Source: Xylanimonas allomyrinae (GTDB taxonomy: Bacteria > Actinomycetota > Actinomycetes > Actinomycetales > Cellulomonadaceae). Taken from it: a stretch of 64,000 nucleotides of DNA. The DNA is taken from the NCBI RefSeq assembly GCF_004135345.1, contig NZ_CP035495.1, positions 2,666,001 through 2,730,000 of the forward strand. Reading direction: 5' to 3'. Position 1 is the first letter of the stretch, and each line of letters opens with the position of its first letter. Below are positions 36,490-45,580 of the stretch, piece by piece. The position numbers and the translations under genes were made by a program. A model generated the notes under the pieces. The model worked only from the letters and a program-made list of their open reading frames with translations, ran no database searches and had not been told where the DNA came from.

Positions 36490-37905
36490 ATGGAAGGTCG
36501 TTCTCCGGGCGAGGCCCTGGTCTCCGACTACGAGGCGGGCGTCGCCGTCGAGCCCGTCGAGCCGCTGCGCGACGTCGCCGAGGCGGGGCCGCCGTGGCTC
36601 GCGGCGACACTGCCTGCGCTCGACCTGGCGGCGGGGTCGGTGCGAGCACTCCGACGGGCCGCCGTCCGGGCGGGCGCCCGGGGGCCGCTGGCCGAGGCCC
36701 CGCTCGACCTGTCACGCGTCGCAGCGGCGTTCTCCTCCGACCGCCTGCTGCGTCTTGACGGGCGCGTGGTCGCGAGGTTCGCGCCGCTGTCGGGGTTCTA
36801 CCGCACCGCGGACGGCTGGGTCCGCACCCACGCCAACTACCCGCACCACGAGCACCGGCTGCTCGCAGCGCTGCACCTGCACGGCGTCGGCGGCGGTCCG
36901 GGGTCGCTCACCCCCGCCCTGCACGGCGTCGGACCCGCGGACATCGCGCAGGCGCTGCGGGCACTCACCGCGCAACAGGTCGAGGATGCGGCGACGGCGG
37001 CCCGCGCCGTCGCCGCACGCGTCCGCACCGAGGAGGAGTGGCGGTCCTCCCCCCAGGGCGTGGCCGCCGCGGAGGGACCGCTGGTTCGCCTCACGCCCCG
37101 CGACGACGGCGCCGAGGTCCGCGCGGCGGGCGCCTCGCCGCACGGGACGCCACGGCTACCGCTCGCCGGTGTGCGGGTGCTCGACCTGACCCGGGTGATC
37201 GCCGGCCCCGTCGGCACGCGGACGCTGGCGCTGCTGGGCGCCGACGTGCTGCGGATCGACCCGCCGGTGCCCGCCGAGGTCCGCTGGCAGCACCTCGACA
37301 CCGGGCAGGGCAAGCGCACCGCCCTGCTCGACCTGCACGACGCCGGCGACCACGCCCAGGCGCAGGCCCTTCTCGACGAGGCCGACGTGCTCGTGACCGG
37401 GTACCGGCCGGGCGCGATCGAGGCGTTCGGGCTGCGGCCCCCGCCCGGCCTCGTGCACGCCCGGGTGAGCGCGTGGGGCGAGACCGGCCCGTGGTCGGCG
37501 CGACGCGGCTTCGACTCGATCGTCCAGGCGGCGACGGGGATCGCCCTCATCGAGGCACAGCACGACGCGGACGGCCACGCGGGCTGGCCCTCCACGCTGC
37601 CCGCCCAGGCGCTCGACCACGCGTCCGGCTACCTGCTCGCGGCAGGCGTGCTCGACGCGCTCACCGCCCGCAGGGCCGACGGCCGCGGCCGTGACGTCGT
37701 CGCCTCCCTGGCACGCACCGCGACCTGGCTGCTCGACGCGCCCGGCCGCGACCCGGGCCACCCGCCCGCCGCGCCGGTCACGGCCGTGGAGACCGTCACG
37801 CACGGCCGCGGGCCCGAGGTCACGACGGCGCGCCCGGCGCTGCCCGGCTTCGACGACTACCCCGCGCCCGCCCACCCTTGGGGGACGGATCACGCCCGCT
37901 GGTAA
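36490..37905 (+). CDS. CoA transferase, family III (CaiB/BaiF), permuted two-part form
   Basis: A 471-residue protein. Residues 235-471 hold the standard N-terminal CaiB core: LPLAGVRVLDLTRVIAGPVG, LGADVLRIDPP, VLVTGYRPGAIEAFGL and GFDSIVQAATGIA with the catalytic Asp. The first 230 residues contain FYRTADGWVRTHANYPHHEH, a piece that in ordinary family members comes after the catalytic part, so the halves appear swapped; such permuted forms of about 470 residues are known. The reaction would move CoA between carboxylic acids, with unknown substrate. ATG at 36490 is chosen; the frame is open to 36418. It is convergent with hemA. Confidence 0.82.
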   Translation: MEGRSPGEALVSDYEAGVAVEPVEPLRDVAEAGPPWLAATLPALDLAAGSVRALRRAAVRAGARGPLAEAPLDLSRVAAAFSSDRLLRLDGRVVARFAPLSGFYRTADGWVRTHANYPHHEHRLLAALHLHGVGGGPGSLTPALHGVGPADIAQALRALTAQQVEDAATAARAVAARVRTEEEWRSSPQGVAAAEGPLVRLTPRDDGAEVRAAGASPHGTPRLPLAGVRVLDLTRVIAGPVGTRTLALLGADVLRIDPPVPAEVRWQHLDTGQGKRTALLDLHDAGDHAQAQALLDEADVLVTGYRPGAIEAFGLRPPPGLVHARVSAWGETGPWSARRGFDSIVQAATGIALIEAQHDADGHAGWPSTLPAQALDHASGYLLAAGVLDALTARRADGRGRDVVASLARTATWLLDAPGRDPGHPPAAPVTAVETVTHGRGPEVTTARPALPGFDDYPAPAHPWGTDHARW

Positions 37906-37949
37906 GGCGCCCGGCTGGTGAGGCGCCTATTCCGGTCTCGCCTCCGGTC

Positions 37950-39467
37950 TCAGCCCTCCGCTGCGGCCCTCGTCGACGCCGAGGCAGCGGCGGCCTGCGC
38001 GCCGTCGACGACGGCGCGCTCGGCGGTACGGGCGCGCGCGACGGCAGCGGCGCGCACCGCGACGATGCGCGCGTGCAGCGAGGCGTGGACGCGCCGGCGC
38101 ACGTCGCGTGCGATCTGCTCGACGTCGTCCTCGTCGGGCTCGGCGGGGTTGCCGCGCAGGTCGACCTCGCCACGGGCCGCGAGCTCGCCGCGCAGGCGGG
38201 CCACGGCGGCGTCGATCTCGGCCTGCACGCGCTGCTCGGCGTCGTCGAGCAGCGCGACCACGGCGGCGTCGGCCTCGCGGCCCACCTGGTGCTCGTCGAA
38301 CTCGCGCGCGGCCCCGGCGACGAGCCCGCGCGCCTGCTCGACGACGGCCCGTGCCGTCACGGGCGCGTGGGCCTTGAGCGCCTGGAGGTCGTACAGGAGC
38401 ACGCCCTCGACGTCGGCGACGGCGGGGTCGACGTCGCGGTGCAGCGCGAGGTCGAGCACGACGAGCGGGCGGGGCGCCCCGTGCCCTCCGTGCCCGCCGG
38501 GTGCGGCGTCGCCGGCACGTGCGGCGGCGCGCTCGGCGGCACGCACGCGTGCCCGCGCGACGGCAGCGGCGCTGAGCACGAACGACAGCGACGCCTCGGG
38601 CGCCCCCTCGGGGTCGCGCCCGGCGTCGGGCGTTCCCGAGCGCTGCTCCGGGTGCGTCCCTGACAGGTCGCGGACGGCACCCTGGACCCGGGCGCCCGCG
38701 CCCGACACGGAGACCACCAGGTCGGCCTCGGCGAGCGCCTCGACGAGCGCCTCCTCGTCGTCGGGCAGCGCGACGACGCCGTGCCCGTCGGCGAACACCT
38801 GCGCGCGGCCGGACTGCGAGTAGACGCGCACGTCGTCCGACCCGTGGCTGCGCAGCGCGGCGACCGTCGCGCCTGCGTAGGACCCGGTGCCGATGAGCAC
38901 CGTGCGTACGGCCCGCCACTCGGGCAGCGAGCCCTCGGCGAGGTCGAGCGCGAGCTTGACGATGGACCGTCCCGTGGAGCCGAGCGCCGTGGAGGCGCCC
39001 ACGCGCTTGGACGTGCGCGACGCCGTCTGGAACAGCAGCTCGAGCGTCTTGGACGTCGTGTGCTGTTCGCGCGCGACCTCGAGCGCGCGCTTGACCTGCC
39101 CGGCGACCTCGCGTTCACCGATGACCATCGAGTCGAGGCCCGACGCGACGGAGAACAGGTGCTCGGGCACCTGCGATCCGGCACGCACCGTGAACGAGTC
39201 CGTCGCCGTCTGCACGCTCACGCCGGACGCGGCGGCGACGAGCTCGGCGACGTGCTCGGTCGCGTGCCGCACGACCGGTCCGTTCATGGGTGCCTCGACG
39301 TCGAGGTAGACCTCGAAGCGGTTGCACGTCGAGATGACGACGGCGCCCCGGACGGGTTCGCACGCCCCCACCGCTTTGCGGCCCACCGAGGACGAGCCGG
39401 ACGACAGACGCTCCAGTGCGTCGAGGTCCAGTTCACGATGGCTGGCAGTCAGGGAGAGCAGTACCAC
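37950..39467 (-). CDS. hemA: Glutamyl-tRNA reductase
   Basis: HemA reduces glutamyl-tRNA to glutamate 1-semialdehyde with NADPH, the first committed step of haem synthesis by the C5 route. The catalytic Cys lies in VVISTCNRFEVY near residue 50; the NADPH site is VLIGTGSYAGATVAALRSHG; SGLDSMVIGEREVAGQVKRA is the family signature. The 505-residue length exceeds the usual 420-450 owing to Ala/Arg/Glu-rich insertions, including GDAAPGGHGGHGAP near residue 310. GTG at 39467. It is divergent from hemE with only 49 bp between starts, unlike the usual co-linear arrangement. Confidence 0.95.
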   Translation of the reverse strand: MVLLSLTASHRELDLDALERLSSGSSSVGRKAVGACEPVRGAVVISTCNRFEVYLDVEAPMNGPVVRHATEHVAELVAAASGVSVQTATDSFTVRAGSQVPEHLFSVASGLDSMVIGEREVAGQVKRALEVAREQHTTSKTLELLFQTASRTSKRVGASTALGSTGRSIVKLALDLAEGSLPEWRAVRTVLIGTGSYAGATVAALRSHGSDDVRVYSQSGRAQVFADGHGVVALPDDEEALVEALAEADLVVSVSGAGARVQGAVRDLSGTHPEQRSGTPDAGRDPEGAPEASLSFVLSAAAVARARVRAAERAAARAGDAAPGGHGGHGAPRPLVVLDLALHRDVDPAVADVEGVLLYDLQALKAHAPVTARAVVEQARGLVAGAAREFDEHQVGREADAAVVALLDDAEQRVQAEIDAAVARLRGELAARGEVDLRGNPAEPDEDDVEQIARDVRRRVHASLHARIVAVRAAAVARARTAERAVVDGAQAAAASASTRAAAEG

Positions 39468-39516
39468 AATCCCCGGACTTTATGCTCCTGCGGTCCCCAG
39501 GGCAGAATCCTGCCTC

Positions 39517-40665
39517 GTGACCTCAGCCACTCCGGCCCTCGAGCCGTCCGGTGCCCCGACCCTGCCGTCGCCCGCACCGCTGCCGGCCGACCATCCCCTC
39601 ACCGACGGCCGCACCGGGGCGTCGCCGCTGGTCAGAGCCCTGCGGGGCGACCGTCCGGAGCGGCTTCCCGTGTGGTTCATGCGGCAGGCGGGGCGCTCGC
39701 TGCCCGAGTACCGCGAGGCGCGCAAGGGCCACGCGATGCTCGACTCGTGTCTCGACCCAGCCCTGGTGACCGAGATCACACTTCAGCCCGTGCGCCGCCA
39801 CGGCGTCGACGCCGGCATCTTCTTCTCCGACATCGTGGTGCCGCTGCGCCTGGCCGGTGTCGGCGTCGACATCCAGCCCGGCGTCGGGCCCGTGATGGAC
39901 CAGGCGTACCGCACGCCCGACGACGTCGCGCGGCTCGTCGACAAGACCCTCGACGCCGGTGCGCTCGACCCGATCCGCGAGGCCGTGCAGCGCACCGTCG
40001 CCGAGCTGGGCACCACGCCGCTCATCGGGTTCGGCGGCGCGCCGTTCACGCTCGCCGCCTACCTGGTCGAGGGCCGTCCCTCGCGCGACCACCTCGCCGC
40101 GCGCACCCTCATGCACGCCGACCCGCAGACCTGGGACCGGCTCGTCACCTGGACGGCCGACCTGACCGGCGAGTTCCTGCGCGCCCAGGTGCTCGCCGGG
40201 GCGTCGGCCGCGCAGCTGTTCGACTCGTGGGCCGGGTCGCTCTCGCTCGCCGACTACCGGGCGCGCGTCGCGCCGTCGTCGACCCGGGCGCTCGCACACG
40301 TCGCCGGCCTCGGCGTCCCCGCCATCCACTTCGGCACCGGCACCGGGCACCTGCTGGGAGCCATGCGCGACGTCCTGACCGACGCGGGCGTCACCGACCG
40401 CGCCATCGGGGTCGACTACCGCACGCCGCTCGACGAGGCTCTGGCCATGGTGGGTCACGGCGTCAGCATCCAGGGCAACATCGACCCCGCACTGCTCGCA
40501 GCACCGTGGGAGGTGCTCGAAGCGCACGTGCGCGACGTCGTCGCACGGGGCGCGACCGGCGGGGACGCCGCGCCCGGCCACGTGGTCAACCTCGGCCACG
40601 GCGTGCCGCCGGACACCGACCCCACGGTGCTGACGCGCGTCGTCGACCTGGTGCACGCGCTGTGA
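39517..40665 (+). CDS. hemE: Uroporphyrinogen decarboxylase
   Basis: HemE removes four acetate carboxyls from uroporphyrinogen III to give coproporphyrinogen III. The 382-residue product shows the first signature PVWFMRQAGRSLPEYRE with the substrate-binding Arg residues, the second signature IGFGGAPFTLAAYLVEG, and FDSWAGSLSLADYR, all in place. GTG at 39517 starts VTSATPALEP; the upstream frame overlaps hemA and is not coding. Its stop overlaps the hemY start as GTGA, so it leads the forward hem operon. Confidence 0.95.
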   Translation: MTSATPALEPSGAPTLPSPAPLPADHPLTDGRTGASPLVRALRGDRPERLPVWFMRQAGRSLPEYREARKGHAMLDSCLDPALVTEITLQPVRRHGVDAGIFFSDIVVPLRLAGVGVDIQPGVGPVMDQAYRTPDDVARLVDKTLDAGALDPIREAVQRTVAELGTTPLIGFGGAPFTLAAYLVEGRPSRDHLAARTLMHADPQTWDRLVTWTADLTGEFLRAQVLAGASAAQLFDSWAGSLSLADYRARVAPSSTRALAHVAGLGVPAIHFGTGTGHLLGAMRDVLTDAGVTDRAIGVDYRTPLDEALAMVGHGVSIQGNIDPALLAAPWEVLEAHVRDVVARGATGGDAAPGHVVNLGHGVPPDTDPTVLTRVVDLVHAL

Positions 40666-42176
40666 GCGCCGCGGTCCCCTCGCCCGGGGCACAGGGCGGC
40701 GAGCAGGCGGACGAGCGCGTCGACGTCGTCGTCGTCGGCGGCGGCATCGGCGGTCTCACCGCGGCCCGGACGCTCGCGCGGCGCGGGCTGCGCGTCGTCG
40801 TGCTCGAGGCCGACGCGCTGCCCGGCGGGCCGGTGCGCGGCGGGACCTTTCCGACGTTGCCGCAGGTGCCGGTCGACGTCGGCGTCGAGTCGTACGCGGC
40901 GCGCGGCACGGCCGTCACCGAGCTCGCCGAGCAGCTCGGTCTCGACGTCGTGACGCCCGCCGCCGCGCAGGCCTGGGGCTACGCCGCCGGGCGCACGTTC
41001 CCGCTGCCCAAGGCCGGCATCCTCGGCATCCCGTCCGTGCCGTGGGCCGCGGACGTCCGGCAGGCCATCGGGTGGCCCGGCGTGCTGCGCGCCTCGCTCG
41101 ACCGCGTGCTGCCCGCGCGCTTCGCCGACACGTCGTCGCTCGGGACACTCGTGCGCTCCCGGCTCGGCACGCGCGTCGCCGACCGGCTCGTCACGCTCGT
41201 CGCCGCGGGCGTGCACTCCGCGACGCTCGACACGCTCGACGTCGACGCCGTCGCGCCCGGGCTGCTCGACGCGTTCCGCCGCGAGGGCTCGCTCTCGCGC
41301 GCCGTCGCCTCGCAACGTCGCGACGCCCCCGCCGGGTCCGCGGTGCGCGGGATCGACGGCGGCATCCACGCGATCATCGAGGCGATCGTGGGCGAGCTCA
41401 ACGCCGCAGCCGAGGGATGGGCCGAGGGCTGGGCCGACGGCGCCACCGGGCCGCGGGACGGACTCGCCGGGGAGGCGCTCGCCGGCGCCGGCGTGCGCGT
41501 CGGGCACCGCGTCACCGGCATCACCCGCGACGGCGACACCTGGCGCGTGACGTCCACGACCCGCGGGCACGACGTCACCCTCGCCACCCCGCGGCTCGTG
41601 GCCGCCACGCCCGCCGTCGCACCCCTGCTGGCCGGCGTCGTCGGTGCCGAGGCGCCCACCCCGGCACCCGGGGCGCCCATCGCGCTCGTCGCGCTCCTGC
41701 TCGACGCGCCCGAGCTCGACGCCACCCCGCGTGGCACGGGCATGCTCATCGCCCCCGACGCCGCCGGCACCCCCGGCGCGGTGGCAGGCGTCGCCGCGAA
41801 GGCGTTCACGCACGCGACCGCCAAGTGGCCATGGCTCGCCGACCGGATCCGGGTGGCCGCCGGGCCGGGCGTCCACGTGGTTCGGCTCAGCTACGGACGC
41901 CTGGGCGACGGCACCGTCGACCCCGACGTCGATCGCGCGACGCACGACGCGTCCACGCTGCTCGGCGTGCCCCTCGACGGGCGGGTGCGCGACCACCTCG
42001 TGCAGCGCTGGGACGGCTCCCTGCCGCCCCCCACGCCCGCGTACCGGGCGGCGCTCGGCGGGTTCTGCGACGCCGTCGGCACGACGGACGGGCTCGCCGT
42101 CGTCGGCGGGTGGATCGCGGGCACGGGGCTCGCGTCGATCGTGACGCACGCGCAGTCGGCGGTCGCCGAGCTGTGA
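40662..42176 (+). CDS. hemY: Protoporphyrinogen/coproporphyrinogen oxidase
   Basis: A 504-residue FAD-dependent oxidase. The dinucleotide-binding fold is VVVVGGGIGGLTAARTLARR followed by VVLEADALPGG, and the C-terminal FAD motif is VVGGWIAGTGLASIV. In actinobacteria this enzyme oxidises coproporphyrinogen III to coproporphyrin III for the HemQ route (CgoX). A Gly/Trp-rich insertion AAEGWAEGWADGATG lies near residue 250. GTG at 40662 is in a GTGA overlap with hemE. hemQ and hemH, the later steps, are not in this window. Confidence 0.92.
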   Translation: MSAAVPSPGAQGGEQADERVDVVVVGGGIGGLTAARTLARRGLRVVVLEADALPGGPVRGGTFPTLPQVPVDVGVESYAARGTAVTELAEQLGLDVVTPAAAQAWGYAAGRTFPLPKAGILGIPSVPWAADVRQAIGWPGVLRASLDRVLPARFADTSSLGTLVRSRLGTRVADRLVTLVAAGVHSATLDTLDVDAVAPGLLDAFRREGSLSRAVASQRRDAPAGSAVRGIDGGIHAIIEAIVGELNAAAEGWAEGWADGATGPRDGLAGEALAGAGVRVGHRVTGITRDGDTWRVTSTTRGHDVTLATPRLVAATPAVAPLLAGVVGAEAPTPAPGAPIALVALLLDAPELDATPRGTGMLIAPDAAGTPGAVAGVAAKAFTHATAKWPWLADRIRVAAGPGVHVVRLSYGRLGDGTVDPDVDRATHDASTLLGVPLDGRVRDHLVQRWDGSLPPPTPAYRAALGGFCDAVGTTDGLAVVGGWIAGTGLASIVTHAQSAVAEL

Positions 42177-42232
42177 CGCACGAGGCAGCGGAGGGATTCC
42201 GTCCGGCCCGCGCGGCGCGCGACACTGGGCGG

Positions 42233-43297
42233 GTGATCCCCCACCCCGACGTCGCTCCCCTCCGGCTCGGCACGCGCGGCAGCGCCCTGGCGACGACCCA
42301 GTCGGGCATGGTCGCCCGGCGGCTGGAGGAGCTGACCGGCAGGCCCGTCGAGCTGGTCCGCATCCGCACCGAGGGCGACGTGCGCACGGGCTCGCTCGCG
42401 AGCCTCGGCGGCACGGGCGTGTTCGTCGCCGCGCTGCGCGAGGCGCTGCTCGACGGACGCTGCGACGTCGCCGTCCACAGCCTCAAAGACCTGCCCACGG
42501 CCCTGGTCGAGGGCCTGACGATCGTCACGCCCGAACGCGAGGACCCGCGCGACGCCCTGTGCGCGCGCGCCGGGCACACGCTGGGGTCCCTGCCGCGCGG
42601 CGCGCGCGTCGGCACCGGCTCGCCGCGCCGGGCCGCGCAGCTGCGGGCGGCACGCCCCGACCTCGACGTCGTCGACATCCGGGGCAACGTCGACACCCGC
42701 CTGCGCCGCGCTCTCGGCCCCGACGCCGACCTCGACGCCGTCGTGCTCGCCTGCTCGGGCCTGGTGCGGCTGGGCCGCACCGACGCCGTGACCGACGCGC
42801 TCGAACCGTCCGTCGTCACGCCCGCCCCGGGGCAGGGGGCGCTCGCCGTCGAGGCGCGCACCGCCGACGTCGGCCCCGGCGGACCGCTCGCCGACGCGTT
42901 CGCGGCGCTCGACCACCGGGCCACCCGGCTGGCCGTCCTCGCCGAGCGCGCCCTGCTGGCCCGGCTCGAGGCGGGGTGCGCGGCCCCCGTCGGAGCGCTC
43001 GCGCACGTCGAGGAGGGGCAGCTCGTGCTCGGTGCCGTCGTCGCACGCACCGACGGCACCGAGAAGCTCCAGCACCGGGCCGCGACACCGCTCGACGCCA
43101 TGACGGAAGGGCGCGACGACGACGACGACGCACGCGAGCTCGGGGTGCGCGTCGCCGAGGCGCTGCTGGCCGACGGCGCCGACCGGCTCGCGCCCCTGGC
43201 GTCCACGGCCGCGCGACCAGCGTCGGCGACCACCGACCCCGCGCTCGCCGACCCGACCGAGGCGGGGGCGCCCGGGCAGGACTCCGACCGCTCGTGA
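42233..43297 (+). CDS. hemC: Porphobilinogen deaminase (hydroxymethylbilane synthase)
   Basis: HemC joins four porphobilinogens into hydroxymethylbilane using a covalent dipyrromethane cofactor. The product of about 354 residues starts VIPHPDVAPLRLGTRGSALA and contains VHSLKDLPT with the catalytic Asp region, GTGSPRRAAQLRA and the cofactor Cys249 in LEAGCAAPVGA. The start could instead be GTG at 42173, overlapping the hemY stop as GTGA and adding twenty residues without family match. The C-terminal 50 residues are Ala/Asp-rich and beyond the normal end. Its stop overlaps the hemD start. Confidence 0.93.
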   Translation: MIPHPDVAPLRLGTRGSALATTQSGMVARRLEELTGRPVELVRIRTEGDVRTGSLASLGGTGVFVAALREALLDGRCDVAVHSLKDLPTALVEGLTIVTPEREDPRDALCARAGHTLGSLPRGARVGTGSPRRAAQLRAARPDLDVVDIRGNVDTRLRRALGPDADLDAVVLACSGLVRLGRTDAVTDALEPSVVTPAPGQGALAVEARTADVGPGGPLADAFAALDHRATRLAVLAERALLARLEAGCAAPVGALAHVEEGQLVLGAVVARTDGTEKLQHRAATPLDAMTEGRDDDDDARELGVRVAEALLADGADRLAPLASTAARPASATTDPALADPTEAGAPGQDSDRS

Positions 43298-44579
43298 CGC
43301 CCGACGCTCGGCAGCCCGACGCGGCACAGGCCGACCCGGCACAGGCCGACGCGGCACAGGCCGACGCGCCGCAGGCTGACGCGGCACAGGCTGACGCGCC
43401 GCAGGCTGACGCGGCACAGGCCGACGCGCCGCAGGCCGACCCGGCGCAGCCCGACCCGGCACAGCCCGACGCGGCACAGCCCGACGCGCCGCAGGCTCAC
43501 GCGCCACAGGCCGACGCGCCGTCGGCCGCCGCACCTCCGGCCGACGCCGTGGTGCCGGGGGCATCCCGGCCGCTCGACGGTCGCACCGTGCTGATCGCGC
43601 GCACGCCGGAACGTGCGACCGGGCTCGCGGGGCACTGCGCGACCTCGGGGCACGGGTGCTGGTCGCGCCGCTCACGGCGACCACCGGCCCGGCGTCGTCG
43701 GCCGAGCTCGACGCGGCCGTGCGGTCGCTCGACAGGTACGCGTGGGTGGCCGTGACGAGCGTCAACGGCGTCGAGGCACTGGCCGCGGCGGCCACGCGCG
43801 CGGGGGTCGACCTGGCCCGGGCGCGCACCCGCTGGGCGAGCGTCGGCCCGGCGACCGCGCGGAGCCTGCACGCCGCGGGCCTCGCCGTCGACGTCGAAGC
43901 CACCGGGACCGCCGCCGACCTGGCCCGGGCGCTGCCCGCCGCGGATCGCCCGGAGGCCCCCGCGGCCCCCGGCACGGACTCGGGCACGAACTCGGGCACG
44001 GACTCGGGCGTTGCCGCCCGCGTGCTCCTGCCGCTCGGGGACCTCGCGGGCGACGCGCTCGCCGGGGGGCTCGCCGCTCGCGGATGGCACGTCGACTCGG
44101 TCGTCGCCTACCGGACCGTGCCCGTCGCCCTGCCCGGCGACGTCGTGGCGGACGCCCGCGCGCACCGCGTCGACGTCGCCGTGGTCGCCGCGGGCTCGGC
44201 CGCGCGGCAGCTCGCCGCCCAGCTCGGCGACGACGCTCCGGCCGTCGTCACCATCGGGGAGCCCTCCGCCCGGGCGGCGCGCGCCGCGGCGCTCAGCGTC
44301 GTCGCCGTGGCCGCTCACCCGACCGACGCCGCCCTGGTGGACGCGCTGGTGGACGCGCTCGTGGACGCGCCCGCCGGCGCGGTACCGAGCGCCTCGGGCC
44401 CCGTCGGCCCGCGGGAGCGTATCGGCGCGTCCCGACCCCTCCAGCCCACGTCGGCGCCACCGGTCGAGCCGGCGCCGAGCGCGCTCCCGGTCGCACGCGA
44501 CGCGTCCACCCGTTCTCCCGCCCCGGCGCGTGCGCGCCGGGGTGCAGTCCCGCTCGAAGCAGAGGAGTCGTCACGATGA
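43294..44579 (+). CDS. hemD: Uroporphyrinogen-III synthase (one frameshift, N-terminal repeats)
   Basis: HemD closes hydroxymethylbilane to uroporphyrinogen III. The frame starts with GTG in a GTGA overlap with hemC, then has 13 tandem pentapeptides, mostly [10 protein letters not shown] or ADPAQ (43315-43509), before the enzyme begins at [14 protein letters not shown]. It breaks at the four-G run 43629-43632; one added base gives [17 protein letters not shown] and the rest: [27 protein letters not shown] and [11 protein letters not shown]. The enzyme is needed for haem, so the break is probably an assembly deletion. The 3' end overlaps hemB. Confidence 0.85.
43315..43509 (+). repeat. 15-bp tandem repeats in the hemD 5' region
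   Basis: Thirteen in-frame copies of a 15-bp unit close to GCCGACGCGGCACAG, with alternate GCG-GCA and GCG-CCG forms. The encoded pentapeptides read (A/P)D(A/P)(A/P)Q. Copies alternate in pairs, which suggests growth by slippage or unequal exchange. Confidence 0.92.
44521..44542 (+). promoter_or_regulatory. Hairpin just before hemB
   Basis: CCCCGGCGC and GCGCCGGGG form a perfect nine-pair stem around GTGC, ending 33 bases before the hemB start and inside the hemD coding end. It could influence mRNA processing or hemB translation, but this is a guess from position. Confidence 0.4.
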
Positions 44580-45580
44580 CTACGGCAGGGATCGTCTACC
44601 GACCGCGGCGCTTGCGCGCGACGGCCCGCATGCGGCGGCTCGTCGCCGAGAACCGGCTGCACGCCGCGGATCTGGTGCTCCCGCTGTTCGTCAAGGAGGG
44701 CATCACGGCGCCCGTCCCGATCACCTCCATGCCCGGCCAGGTGCAGCACACCGAGGCGACCCTGCGCGACGCCGTCGCCGCCGCCGCCCGCGCCGGGCTG
44801 GGCGGCGTCATGCTGTTCGGCATCCCCGCGGTGCGCGACGCCGTCGGCTCGCAGGCCGAGGCGCCCGACGGCGTCCTCCAGCGCGGCATCGCGATCGCGC
44901 GCGCCGCCGTGGCCGACGTCGAGCGGGAGACGGGCCGCCCCGGCCCCGTCGTCATGGCCGACACGTGCCTCGACGAGTTCACCGACCACGGGCACTGCGG
45001 CGTGCTGACGCCCACCGGCGAGGTCGACAACGACGCCACGCTCGAGCGCTACGCCGTCATGGCCGTGGCGCAGGCCCGCGCAGGCGCCGACGTCGTCAGC
45101 CCCAGCGGCATGATGGACGGCCAGGTCGCCGTCATCCGTGACGCGCTCGACGACGCCGGGTTCACCGGGGTGTCGATCCTCGCCTACTCGGCCAAGTACG
45201 CCAGCCCCTTCTACGGCCCGTTCCGCGAGGCTGTGGACAGCGCGCTGCAGGGCGACCGCCGCACCTACCAGATGGACGCCGCCAACGGCCGCGAGGGGCT
45301 GCGCGAGGCGGACCTCGACCTGGCCGAGGGCGCCGACATGGTCATGGTCAAGCCGGCGGGCTCCTACCTCGACGTGCTGCGCGGCGTCGCCGACCGGTCG
45401 GACGTGCCCGTCGCGGCGTACCAGGTCAGCGGCGAGTACGCGATGATCGAGGCGGCCGCCGCCAACGGCTGGATCGACCGGAAGGCGTCCGTGCTGGAGA
45501 GCGTGCTGGGCATCAAGCGCGCCGGGGCCGACGTCGTCCTCACCTACTGGGCCCTGGAGATCGCGGAGTGGATCGCATGA
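44576..45580 (+). CDS. hemB: Delta-aminolevulinic acid dehydratase (porphobilinogen synthase)
   Basis: HemB condenses two ALA molecules to porphobilinogen. The 334-residue product has the Schiff-base lysines in [13 protein letters not shown] and [12 protein letters not shown]. The metal-site stretch reads [15 protein letters not shown]: Cys, Asp, Cys where the zinc form has three Cys, suggesting mixed or reduced zinc dependence. An allosteric-magnesium type region is also plausible. ATG at 44576 follows AGAGGAG and overlaps the hemD stop as ATGA; its own stop overlaps hemL likewise. Confidence 0.96.
   Translation: MTTAGIVYRPRRLRATARMRRLVAENRLHAADLVLPLFVKEGITAPVPITSMPGQVQHTEATLRDAVAAAARAGLGGVMLFGIPAVRDAVGSQAEAPDGVLQRGIAIARAAVADVERETGRPGPVVMADTCLDEFTDHGHCGVLTPTGEVDNDATLERYAVMAVAQARAGADVVSPSGMMDGQVAVIRDALDDAGFTGVSILAYSAKYASPFYGPFREAVDSALQGDRRTYQMDAANGREGLREADLDLAEGADMVMVKPAGSYLDVLRGVADRSDVPVAAYQVSGEYAMIEAAAANGWIDRKASVLESVLGIKRAGADVVLTYWALEIAEWIA

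Noticed and set aside
43315-43509. The hemD repeat tract as a CRISPR array or a set of transposon ends
   Set aside because: The units are contiguous with no spacers and are in frame with hemD, so it is a coding tandem repeat.
43656-44579. hemD beginning at the internal ATG 43656
   Set aside because: That would lose the conserved first strand ([10 protein letters not shown]), which lies just upstream in another frame; a one-base deletion explains the data better.
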